From contig DATCZS010000145.1 of the NCBI GenBank assembly GCA_036525795.1, forward strand, positions 1 to 9,100: a DNA stretch of 9,100 nucleotides, read 5' to 3'. The notes below the pieces were generated by a model. That model was given only the letters and a program-made list of their open reading frames with translations. It was not told the origin of the DNA and made no database searches. How positions within the stretch are numbered: the stretch's first letter is position 1; every line of letters starts with the position of its first letter. This DNA comes from DATCZS01 sp036525795. GTDB lineage: Bacteria > Actinomycetota > Acidimicrobiia > Spongiisociales > ZC4RG35. The translations under genes and the position numbers were made by a program. Positions 1-5,004 of the stretch are shown in pieces.

Positions 1-249
1 CTCCGATCGCGTTATCACCTCGCCTGGGACGGCGGGGGCCTCGACCTGGTGCGTTCGGGGTTCGGGTTCCGCATGCGCCTGGTGCGGGGAGGTGCCGAGG
101 TCGGCTCGGTGAGGATCGCCAACTTCTTCAACCGCCGGCTGCTGGTCGACGTCCCCGACGATCTCCCGGTGGTGGTCGTCGCCTTCGTGGTGTGGCTGGT
201 GGTCCGCATGCGCCGCGCCGCCGCCGCCTCCGCCGCCGGCGGCAGCTGA
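1..249 (+). CDS. Unrecognised protein, C-terminal fragment (5' end outside the window)
   Basis: The reading frame is open from the first base and closes with TGA at 247-249, giving 82 residues of a longer protein. A GTG at 49 could serve as a start, but the frame is open upstream and no ribosome binding site precedes it, so truncation by the window edge is more likely. The fragment alternates hydrophobic and polar residues like beta strands (about residues 5-50), with a Gly/Phe/Arg-rich stretch GFGFRMRLVRGG. A Pro-Asp-Asp-Leu-Pro turn at 52-56 leads into a short hydrophobic segment, VVVVAFVVWLVV (57-68), then Arg and an Ala/Gly/Ser tail. The pattern recalls small beta-rich proteins with a C-terminal membrane-associated helix, such as LURP-one or scramblase-like proteins, but this is only resemblance and the function is unknown. 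Confidence 0.6.
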   Translation, partial: LRSRYHLAWDGGGLDLVRSGFGFRMRLVRGGAEVGSVRIANFFNRRLLVDVPDDLPVVVVAFVVWLVVRMRRAAAASAAGGS

Positions 250-261
250 GGCCAACCCAGG

Positions 262-290
262 GCTCGGGTCCACACTGAGTGTGGACGAGC
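262..290. terminator. Hairpin between convergent genes, possible bidirectional terminator
   Basis: GTCCACAC (268-275) and GTGTGGAC (279-286) form a perfect 8-bp stem with a 3-nt TGA loop. GCTC (262-265) and GAGC (287-290) extend it by 4 bp across a 2-nt bulge. It lies 12 bp after the stop of the left gene and 17 bp beyond the stop of the convergent decarboxylase, where a shared terminator is expected. No T-run follows on either strand, so it is not a canonical intrinsic terminator. Confidence 0.5.
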
Positions 291-307
291 GCGCAATGTT
301 CGCCCGC

Positions 308-1717
308 TCAGCCGGCGGTGATGAGGTTCCAGACCCGGTCGACGTCGGCGGCGGACGTGCGGGTGCCTCCGATCGCCAGCCGCAGCGTGAGATGCCCGCC
401 CAGCCGGGTGTGGGTGAGGTAGGCCTCCCCCGAACCGTTCACCCGGTCGAGGACCGCCTGGGTCGCCTCGTCGCCGTCCACGTGGCGGAAGCACACGAGC
501 GACAGCGGAGCCGGGGCCGTCAGCACGAAGGACGGATGACCCTCCACCCGGTCGACGAAGTCCCGGGCCAGACCGATGTGCGCGCGCAGCTGGGCCCTGA
601 TCCCCTCCAGGCCGTAGTGGCGCAGCACGAACCACAGCTTGAGTGCCCGGAACCGCCGCCCCAGCGGGACCTGCCAGTCGCGGTAGTCGATCACCGCTCC
701 CGACTCGGTCGCCCGATTGCGCAGAAACTCGGGGAGCACCGACAGGGCCGACACCAGGTTGGCCCTGTCTCTCACCCAGAACGCCGAGCAGTCGAAGTTC
801 GTCAGCATCCACTTGTGCGGGTTGAACACATACGAGTCGGCCAGTTCCAGCCCGTCGAACAGCTCGGCGCACTCGGGCAGCAACCCCGCCGACCCGGCGA
901 AGGCGGCGTCGACGTGGAGCCACAGCCCGTACCGGTCACAGATCTCGCCGATCCGGCGGATCGGATCGACGGCGGTCGAAGAGGTGGTCCCGATGGTGGC
1001 GCACACGAACATCGGCTTCCTGCCCGCTGCCAGGTCGGCCTCGATGGCCTCGACCAGCAGCTGGGGCCGCATGGCGAAGGCGCCGTCGACTTCGATCGCG
1101 CGCAGGCCCTCCGCCCCGAGGCCGGCGATCCGCACGGCCTTGTCGATCGCCGAGTGTGCCTGCGTCGACGTGTAGGCGACCAGGTCGGCGACCGGGGCGC
1201 GGGCGTCGGCGCCGTCGGAAGCCCGATGCCGGGCGGCCAGGAGGGCGACGAGGGTGGAGGAGGAGGCCGAGTCCTGGAGGACGCCGCCACCGGTCGACGC
1301 GGAGTGGAAGGCGGCGGGCAGCCCCATCGCCGCCTGCAGCCAGTCGAGCACCAGCATCTCGATCTCGGTGCAGGCGGGCGAGGTGGCCCACAGCATGCCC
1401 TGCACACCCAGCCCCGAGGAGAGCAGGTCGCCGAGAACGGCCGGTCCCGAGGCGTTGGCCGGGAAGTAGGCAAAGAACGAGGGCGACTGCCAGTGGGTGA
1501 TCCCCGGCAGGACCACCCGGTCGATGTCGGCGAAGATGTCGTCCCAGCTCTCGCCCCGGTCGGGGGCGGTCTCGGGAAGCATCGAACGGACGGCGCCCGG
1601 TTTCACCTGCGCCAGCACCGGAAGCTCGCCCACGCGGTCCCAGTAGTCGGCGATCCAGTCGATCATCCGGTAGCCGGCCTGGCGGAACTCCTCCGGAGTC
1701 ATGTGGGCGGCGGTCAT
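308..1717 (-). CDS. Group II PLP-dependent aromatic amino acid decarboxylase homologue, possible aromatic aldehyde synthase
   Basis: The 469-residue product has the usual length and full motif order of the aromatic L-amino acid decarboxylase family (DOPA, Trp and Tyr decarboxylases), cytoplasmic fold type I PLP enzymes that turn aromatic amino acids into amines. Visible motifs are THWQSPSFFAYFPA (74-87), SPACTE (113-118), the PLP-stacking His188 in TQAHSA, HVDAAFAG (268-275) with Asp270 pairing with the pyridine nitrogen, and NPHKW with Lys302 as the Schiff-base lysine. DYRDWQVPLGRRFRALKLWF (344-363) is strongly conserved. By alignment from memory to mammalian DDC, the mobile-loop catalytic Tyr332 falls at Phe331 (codon TTT at 725-727), in VLPEFLRN. 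In this family that change favours decarboxylation-dependent oxidative deamination to an aldehyde. The start is the first Met; an in-frame ATG lies at 1702. Neither has a Shine-Dalgarno, but TAGCGT sits 7 nt before the first. The substrate cannot be read from the sequence, and no pathway neighbours are present. Confidence 0.93.
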   Translation of the reverse strand: MTAAHMTPEEFRQAGYRMIDWIADYWDRVGELPVLAQVKPGAVRSMLPETAPDRGESWDDIFADIDRVVLPGITHWQSPSFFAYFPANASGPAVLGDLLSSGLGVQGMLWATSPACTEIEMLVLDWLQAAMGLPAAFHSASTGGGVLQDSASSSTLVALLAARHRASDGADARAPVADLVAYTSTQAHSAIDKAVRIAGLGAEGLRAIEVDGAFAMRPQLLVEAIEADLAAGRKPMFVCATIGTTSSTAVDPIRRIGEICDRYGLWLHVDAAFAGSAGLLPECAELFDGLELADSYVFNPHKWMLTNFDCSAFWVRDRANLVSALSVLPEFLRNRATESGAVIDYRDWQVPLGRRFRALKLWFVLRHYGLEGIRAQLRAHIGLARDFVDRVEGHPSFVLTAPAPLSLVCFRHVDGDEATQAVLDRVNGSGEAYLTHTRLGGHLTLRLAIGGTRTSAADVDRVWNLITAG

Positions 1718-1724
1718 CGGGGGG

Positions 1725-1730
1725 ACGCTA
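1725..1730 (-). promoter_or_regulatory. Putative -10 box (TAGCGT) of the decarboxylase gene, leaderless type
   Basis: On the minus strand TAGCGT ends 7 nt before the ATG at 1717, matching the TAnnnT box of actinobacterial leaderless genes, where transcription starts at or next to the A of ATG. No Shine-Dalgarno is present and no good -35 is seen. The same hexamer precedes the NTPase gene start at 4929. Confidence 0.45.
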
Positions 1731-1748
1731 CAGGCTCTGTGGGCATGA

Positions 1749-1781
1749 CCCGGCGGAATCCGTCGACTCCTGCCCGCCGGG
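1749..1781. repeat. Inverted repeat at the decarboxylase promoter, possible operator
   Basis: CCCGGCGG (1749-1756) and CCGCCGGG (1774-1781) are perfect 8-bp inverted arms separated by 17 bp. The arm nearer the gene lies where the -35 of the TAGCGT box would be, so a repressor or activator site is possible. In GC-rich DNA such arms can also occur by chance, and no regulator gene is adjacent. Confidence 0.35.
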
Positions 1782-1799
1782 AATCGAGGGTGTCGCTGT

Positions 1800-1838
1800 G
1801 TGTGCGCCGTTCGACGGAGAACGGCGAAAGGTGCACAC
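1800..1838 (-). terminator. Hairpin downstream of the lipoprotein gene
   Basis: CGCCGTT (1805-1811) and AACGGCG (1820-1826) form a 7-bp stem with an 8-nt loop. GTGTG (1800-1804) and CACAC (1834-1838) add 5 bp outside a 7-nt bulge. It starts about 8 bp after the lipoprotein stop on the minus strand and precedes the decarboxylase promoter, so it could mark the end of the cimA-lipoprotein transcript. It has no T-run, so the terminator role is tentative. Confidence 0.35.
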
Positions 1839-1846
1839 GGACGGGC

Positions 1847-2548
1847 TCACGAACCCGGGGCGAACGTGTCCACCATCTGTCGCCACAGGGCGGGGTCGGC
1901 TCCCTCTGACCCCGAGAACGTCAGCACGAAGACCGTCGCGTCGGTCGCCACCCAGTACTGGTGGCCCTGTGCCACTCCGACGTCGGGGATCCGGTAGGTG
2001 ATGAACAGCGCCGGGAACCGATCCAGGTCGACGACCTCCGACGTCACGTCGGTGGCCCCGGCCGCCTCCAGCTGGGCCGGGCCGAGGTCGCGGGCCAGCG
2101 CCAGGTCGTCGGCGGCGCCGGCGGGGAACTGGAGCACGTTGAGATTCTCGGCGAACGAGCCCGTGAACGCTGCCATGTTGAACAGGAAGTCGACCCCCTC
2201 GCTGGAGAGGAGCGACTGGGCGAGACCTTCGAAGCCGCCCAGATCGGCGCCCTCCAGCTGGTCGGAGATCGCCTGGCGCACATCAGGGTCTTCGAGGAAG
2301 CTGCGGCCGTCAACCCACAGCTCGGGCAGCCCGATGGCGTAATTGGAGCCGCGGAACGTCGACCAGCCGGAGGGGAGTTGGAGGCCGGCCCGGGGCGAGT
2401 CAGGCGCGGTGGCGGCGCTCCCCGGGACGGTGGTCGTCTCGGGGACCGTGGTGGCGGGGGCGGCGGTGACGGTGGTGGGCGCCTGTTCCTCCGCAGTGCA
2501 CCCCGCCGCCACCACGGCGACGAGGATCAGCAATGTGCACCGGCGCAT
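1847..2548 (-). CDS. Predicted secreted lipoprotein of unknown function
   Basis: The 233-residue product begins MRRCTLLILVAVVAAGC, a short basic n-region and hydrophobic core ending in a lipobox-like AAGC with the predicted lipidated Cys at 17 (the usual Leu at -3 is Ala). A Thr/Pro/Ala/Glu-rich linker (about 18-50) tethers a globular domain (about 55-233). That domain opens LPSGWSTFRGSNYAIGLPELW and has alternating strands with LFITYRIPD and QYWVATDATVFVLTFSGS, ending in an amphipathic helix QMVDTF. This order resembles the PsbP/Mog1-like fold of small actinobacterial lipoproteins; that assignment is by eye. The gene starts 18 bp after the cimA stop on the same strand, so read-through from cimA is likely, while a TAGACT box 7 nt before the ATG could give its own leaderless transcript. 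No Shine-Dalgarno is visible. A link to isoleucine synthesis is not evident. Confidence 0.85.
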   Translation of the reverse strand: MRRCTLLILVAVVAAGCTAEEQAPTTVTAAPATTVPETTTVPGSAATAPDSPRAGLQLPSGWSTFRGSNYAIGLPELWVDGRSFLEDPDVRQAISDQLEGADLGGFEGLAQSLLSSEGVDFLFNMAAFTGSFAENLNVLQFPAGAADDLALARDLGPAQLEAAGATDVTSEVVDLDRFPALFITYRIPDVGVAQGHQYWVATDATVFVLTFSGSEGADPALWRQMVDTFAPGS

Positions 2549-2555
2549 GAGCGTC

Positions 2556-2561
2556 AGTCTA
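2556..2561 (-). promoter_or_regulatory. Putative -10 box (TAGACT) of the lipoprotein gene, leaderless type
   Basis: TAGACT ends 7 nt before the lipoprotein ATG, inside the 18-bp gap after cimA. The spacing equals that of the decarboxylase gene, and no Shine-Dalgarno is present. No -35 is recognisable, as the upstream DNA is the end of cimA. It may be an internal promoter that uncouples the lipoprotein from cimA attenuation. Confidence 0.4.
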
Positions 2562-2566
2562 CGGGC

Positions 2567-4141
2567 TCAGGCAGATACGCCTGCCCGGAGCAGGCCCACG
2601 ACCAGTCCGTCGACGAGCGCCTCCCAGGAGGCCTCGATGATGTTCTCGTGGACGCCGATCGTGCCCCACGATCCCTCGTGATCGGAGGTCTCGAGCAGGA
2701 CGCGCACCTTGGCGGCGGTGCCGTCGGATGAGTCGAGCACCCGCACCCGGTAGTCGGTGAGCCGCAGGTCGTCGATCGGCGGGTAGGCGGTGCGAAGCGC
2801 CGACCGCAGCGCCTGGTCGAGAGCGTGGACGGGCCCGTCGCCCTCGCCGGTGGTGACGACCCGGTCCCCGGCCACGTGCAGCTTCACCGTGGCCTCGGCA
2901 ACCACCTCCTCGTCCGCCCGGCGCTCGATGAACGTGCGGAAGGACTCGAGCACGAAGTACGGCTGGGACCAGCCCAGCATCCTGCGCACCAGCAGTTCGA
3001 ACGAGCCGTCCGCCGCCTCGAAGTGGTACCCCTCGTGCTCCAGCTCCTTGACCCGGTCCAGCACCTCGCGCGCCAGGTCGTCGTCCATCTCGAGACCCAG
3101 CTCCTTCGCCTTGTGGAGGATCGACGCCCGACCGGCCTGCTCGGACACCACCATCCGGGTGAGGTTGCCGACGAACTCCGGCCGCGTGTGCTCGTAGGCA
3201 TCGGCGCGCCTGGCGAGGGCAGACGTGTGAAGGCCCGCCTTGTGGGTGAACGCCGACGACCCCACGTACGGCCTGTGGGGGTCGAGGGTGATGTTGACCA
3301 CTTCGGCGATGTGGTGGGAGATGGGAGACAGCATCTTGAGCTGCTCGTCGTTCACGACCGGCAGGTTCATCTTGATAGCCAGGTCGGGGATGATCGAGCA
3401 CAGGTCGGCGTTGCCGGTGCGCTCGCCGTAGCCGTTGACGCACCCCTGCACCTGCCGCACTCCGGCGGTGACCGACGCCAGCGACGAGGCGACCGCACAG
3501 CCCGAGTCGTTGTGGAAGTGGACGCCGGTGGCGGCATCGGGCAGGGCGGCATGAACCTTTCCCAGGGTGGCGACCACCGAGTGGGGGAGCATGCCGCCGT
3601 TGGTGTCGCACAGCACCAGCCGTTCCGCCCCGGCCTCGTGGGCCGCCCGCAGCACCGACAGGGCGTAGTCGGGGTTGGTGGCGTAGCCGTCAAAGAAGTG
3701 CTCGGCGTCGAAGAACACCCGGCGGTCGTGGCCCTTGAGGTATTCGATCGACTCGGCAACCATGCGCACCCCCTCGTCGAGGTCTGTGCGCAGCGCCTCG
3801 GTCACGTGGTAGTCCCACGACTTGCCGACGATGCAGATCACCTCGGTGTCCGCGTCGAGCAGCGCCTTGAGCTGTGGGTCGCCCTCCACCGACATCCGGG
3901 GCCTGCGGGTCGATCCGAAGGCAGCGAGGGTGGAATGGCGGAGATTCAGCTCGCTCCTTGCCCGCCGGAAGAACTCGTCGTCCTTGGGCAGCGCCCCCGG
4001 CCAGCCCCCTTCGATGTACGCCACACCGAGATCGTCGAGCAGCTGGGCGATGCGCAGCTTGTCGTTCACGGTCAGCGAGATGCCCTCCTGTTGAGAGCCG
4101 TCTCTGAGGGTGGTGTCGTAGATCTCCAGTCCGGGCTGCAT
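2567..4141 (-). CDS. cimA: (R)-citramalate synthase, CimA type
   Basis: The 524-residue enzyme should condense pyruvate and acetyl-CoA into (R)-citramalate in the cytoplasm, opening the threonine-independent route to 2-oxobutanoate and isoleucine. It has the DRE-TIM metallolyase signature IYDTTLRDGSQQEG (7-20), with catalytic Arg13 and metal ligand Asp14. YIEGGWPGALPKD (42-54) and AFGSTRR (74-80) are typical of the CimA branch rather than LeuA. Metal ligands are His208 and His210 in HFHND and Asn244 in NGYGERTGNADL. A linker (about 290-395) leads to a C-terminal regulatory domain (about 395-520) ending TIGVHENIIEASWEALVDG, a CimA hallmark and the probable site of isoleucine feedback. The ATG at 4141 was chosen because GGAGGA lies 7 nt upstream. 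A start at 4195 would run coding sequence through the terminator. The gene follows its own Ile-codon leader and terminator, and the lipoprotein gene follows 18 bp later. 2-Isopropylmalate or homocitrate synthase is less likely. Confidence 0.93.
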   Translation of the reverse strand: MQPGLEIYDTTLRDGSQQEGISLTVNDKLRIAQLLDDLGVAYIEGGWPGALPKDDEFFRRARSELNLRHSTLAAFGSTRRPRMSVEGDPQLKALLDADTEVICIVGKSWDYHVTEALRTDLDEGVRMVAESIEYLKGHDRRVFFDAEHFFDGYATNPDYALSVLRAAHEAGAERLVLCDTNGGMLPHSVVATLGKVHAALPDAATGVHFHNDSGCAVASSLASVTAGVRQVQGCVNGYGERTGNADLCSIIPDLAIKMNLPVVNDEQLKMLSPISHHIAEVVNITLDPHRPYVGSSAFTHKAGLHTSALARRADAYEHTRPEFVGNLTRMVVSEQAGRASILHKAKELGLEMDDDLAREVLDRVKELEHEGYHFEAADGSFELLVRRMLGWSQPYFVLESFRTFIERRADEEVVAEATVKLHVAGDRVVTTGEGDGPVHALDQALRSALRTAYPPIDDLRLTDYRVRVLDSSDGTAAKVRVLLETSDHEGSWGTIGVHENIIEASWEALVDGLVVGLLRAGVSA

Positions 4142-4148
4142 GGGGTGG

Positions 4149-4154
4149 TCCTCC
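4149..4154 (-). promoter_or_regulatory. Ribosome binding site of cimA
   Basis: GGAGGA lies 7 nt before the ATG at 4141 and fixes the start. Its first two G residues belong to TGCCGG, which is complementary to CCGGCA in the loop and 3' arm of the upstream terminator, so the site could also be partly masked in read-through RNA. Confidence 0.85.
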
Positions 4155-4160
4155 GGCAAC

Positions 4161-4185
4161 AAAAAACCCCCTGCCGGGCAGAGGG
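4161..4185 (-). terminator. Intrinsic terminator in the cimA leader (attenuator)
   Basis: On the minus strand CCCTCTGC pairs with GCAGGGGG (8 bp including one G-T wobble) around a CCG loop, followed at once by six T residues (4161-4166). This is a textbook intrinsic terminator. It lies only 20 nt before the cimA ATG and downstream of a promoter and an Ile-rich leader peptide, so it fits an attenuator better than the 3' end of the NTPase gene, which ends about 130 bp upstream. It could serve both roles. Confidence 0.85.
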
Positions 4186-4190
4186 ATTCG

Positions 4191-4217
4191 GGCACACGCC
4201 GGGATGTGGCGTGTACC
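4191..4217 (-). promoter_or_regulatory. Leader RNA hairpin between leader peptide and terminator
   Basis: GGTACACGCC (4217-4208) and GGCGTGTGCC (4200-4191) form a 10-bp stem with one G-T wobble and a 7-nt loop, ACATCCC. Its first base is the last base of the leader peptide stop codon. A ribosome that reaches the stop would block the hairpin, while one held at the Ile codons would leave most of it free. It ends 5 nt before the terminator stem, so the two do not overlap. Confidence 0.75.
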
Positions 4218-4252
4218 TAGTGGCGAATGATGATCGTGTTCGAGGCGTACAT
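4217..4252 (-). CDS. Isoleucine-codon leader peptide (MYASNTIIIRH) of cimA
   Basis: An 11-codon frame reads ATG TAC GCC TCG AAC ACG ATC ATC ATT CGC CAC TAG. Codons 7-9 (4234-4226) are three consecutive isoleucine codons. The frame starts 10 nt after a good -10 box, ends at the leader hairpin, and is followed by an intrinsic terminator and then the gene for the first enzyme of isoleucine synthesis. Three adjacent codons for the pathway end product are the hallmark of ribosome-mediated attenuation (his, leu, ilv and trp leaders). No Shine-Dalgarno precedes the ATG; the promoter position implies a 5' UTR of only a few nt, so translation is probably leaderless or nearly so. The peptide itself probably has no function beyond sensing charged tRNA-Ile. 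Confidence 0.8.
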   Translation of the reverse strand: MYASNTIIIRH

Positions 4253-4262
4253 CGTGGCGGGC

Positions 4263-4291
4263 AGTATGGCGAGCCGGGAAGGTGGCGTCAA
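4263..4291 (-). promoter_or_regulatory. Sigma-70-type promoter of the cimA leader
   Basis: On the minus strand TTGACG (4291-4286, five of six matches to TTGACA) is separated by exactly 17 bp from CATACT (4268-4263, four of six matches to TATAAT). It lies in the gap after the NTPase stop at 4318. The -10 ends 10 nt before the leader ATG, so transcription should begin about 3-5 nt before, or at, that ATG. Confidence 0.75.
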
Positions 4292-4317
4292 CGTCGATCG
4301 GGCCGGAAGAGCGGACC

Positions 4318-4929
4318 TCAATCCCACAGGGTGGGCGCCAGCGACACCGCCCGGGTGGGGATCTCGCCTTCGGCGGGGGGACCGAACAGTCTTTCGAGCA
4401 GTTCGTGCCAGTCGAAGGTCTCGGTCACCTGCGATGCCCGGATGGTGACGACCCGGTCTGCGTCGAGGTACTGGGGGATGATCGTGTCGAGGATCTGTTC
4501 GATCTCCGCCCGGAACCGCTCGTCGGTGCTCCGGACACCGTCCCCCCGCAGCGGGACATCCGGCAGCAGGCGGACGAACAGGTCGTAGGTGTCACACCAG
4601 CGCCGCACCAGCGGCTTGACGTCGAAGGGATCCTCCCCTCTGGTTGCGCGAAGGAAGTAGGCGAAGTTGTCGATCACCGCCCGGTCGGCGACCAGCACGT
4701 CCGCCCGGCTGCGCAGCTCGAGTTCCTGTTGGATCTGGGCCATGATCACCCACAGCTGGGCTTCCGGCGTCGCCGCCTCGTTCATGCCGAGCGGGTTGAA
4801 CCGGATCACCTCCCGGCCGACTTCGACGCTGCGACCGCTGCGTCCCACCGCCCCGGCGAAGGAGTGAACGGCATTGGTCTTCCGGACCGAGTGGGATCCG
4901 ATGAAGGCGATCTTCTTCGAGGTCGGCAT
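4318..4929 (-). CDS. NadR/AAA_28-like P-loop NTPase, putative kinase, variant Walker A
   Basis: The 203-residue product is a small cytoplasmic P-loop NTPase. KKIAFIGSHSVRKTNAV (5-21) is a beta strand plus Walker A loop, but the Gly before the Lys in GxxxxGK[ST] is Arg16 (CGG at 4884-4882); Lys17 and Thr18 remain. The hydrophobic strand ADVLVADRAVIDNFAYFLRA carries a DR..ID motif as in NadR-type nucleoside kinases. YDLFVRLLPDVPLRGDGVRSTDERFRAEIEQIL resembles the 'yDl.f.L....p...DG.R' lid segment of AAA_28 proteins. The ATG at 4929 was preferred over one at 4962 because the homologous region begins just after it and TAGCGT lies 8 nt upstream. No partner gene points to a substrate. A ribosylnicotinamide kinase-like or other small-molecule kinase role is possible, and the Walker A change could mean altered nucleotide binding. 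The cimA promoter follows within 30 bp. Confidence 0.8.
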   Translation of the reverse strand: MPTSKKIAFIGSHSVRKTNAVHSFAGAVGRSGRSVEVGREVIRFNPLGMNEAATPEAQLWVIMAQIQQELELRSRADVLVADRAVIDNFAYFLRATRGEDPFDVKPLVRRWCDTYDLFVRLLPDVPLRGDGVRSTDERFRAEIEQILDTIIPQYLDADRVVTIRASQVTETFDWHELLERLFGPPAEGEIPTRAVSLAPTLWD

Positions 4930-4937
4930 GGCTCCCC

Positions 4938-4943
4938 ACGCTA
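4938..4943 (-). promoter_or_regulatory. Putative -10 box (TAGCGT) of the NTPase gene
   Basis: TAGCGT ends 8 nt before the ATG at 4929 and is identical to the box before the decarboxylase gene. GGGGAG lies in between but is too close to the ATG for an optimal Shine-Dalgarno, so a leaderless or very short-leader transcript is likely. Confidence 0.4.
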
Positions 4944-4959
4944 CCCGGGAGCCGACCGA

Positions 4960-4982
4960 CACCGGGCAGCCGTCACCCGGTG
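4960..4982 (-). terminator. GC-rich hairpin after the DUF5671-like membrane gene
   Basis: CACCGGG (4960-4966) and CCCGGTG (4976-4982) form a perfect 7-bp stem with a 9-nt loop, about 22 bp after the membrane protein stop and just upstream of the NTPase promoter on the minus strand. There is no T-run, so it is a weak candidate terminator. Confidence 0.35.
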
Positions 4983-5004
4983 GCCGACACCCGGGGCCGG
5001 CGTC

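Noticed and set aside
281..1909. A 542-codon plus-strand open frame antisense to the decarboxylase gene
   Set aside because: The minus strand encodes a full-length PLP enzyme with all key residues; the antisense product is Arg/Gly/Val/His-rich without motifs.
4142..4195. An 18-residue N-terminal extension of CimA starting at 4195
   Set aside because: The extension would translate through the terminator hairpin and T-run. A strong GGAGGA at 7 nt supports the ATG at 4141, and CimA proteins normally begin just before the IYDTTLRDG motif.
2825..4588. A 587-codon plus-strand open frame antisense to cimA
   Set aside because: It mirrors cimA, whose catalytic motifs are unmistakable; the antisense product shows no recognisable motif and would run through the cimA promoter and terminator.
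4930..4962. An 11-residue N-terminal extension of the NTPase starting at 4962
   Set aside because: The extension overlaps the TAGCGT box and has no ribosome binding site; the P-loop strand begins right after the ATG at 4929.
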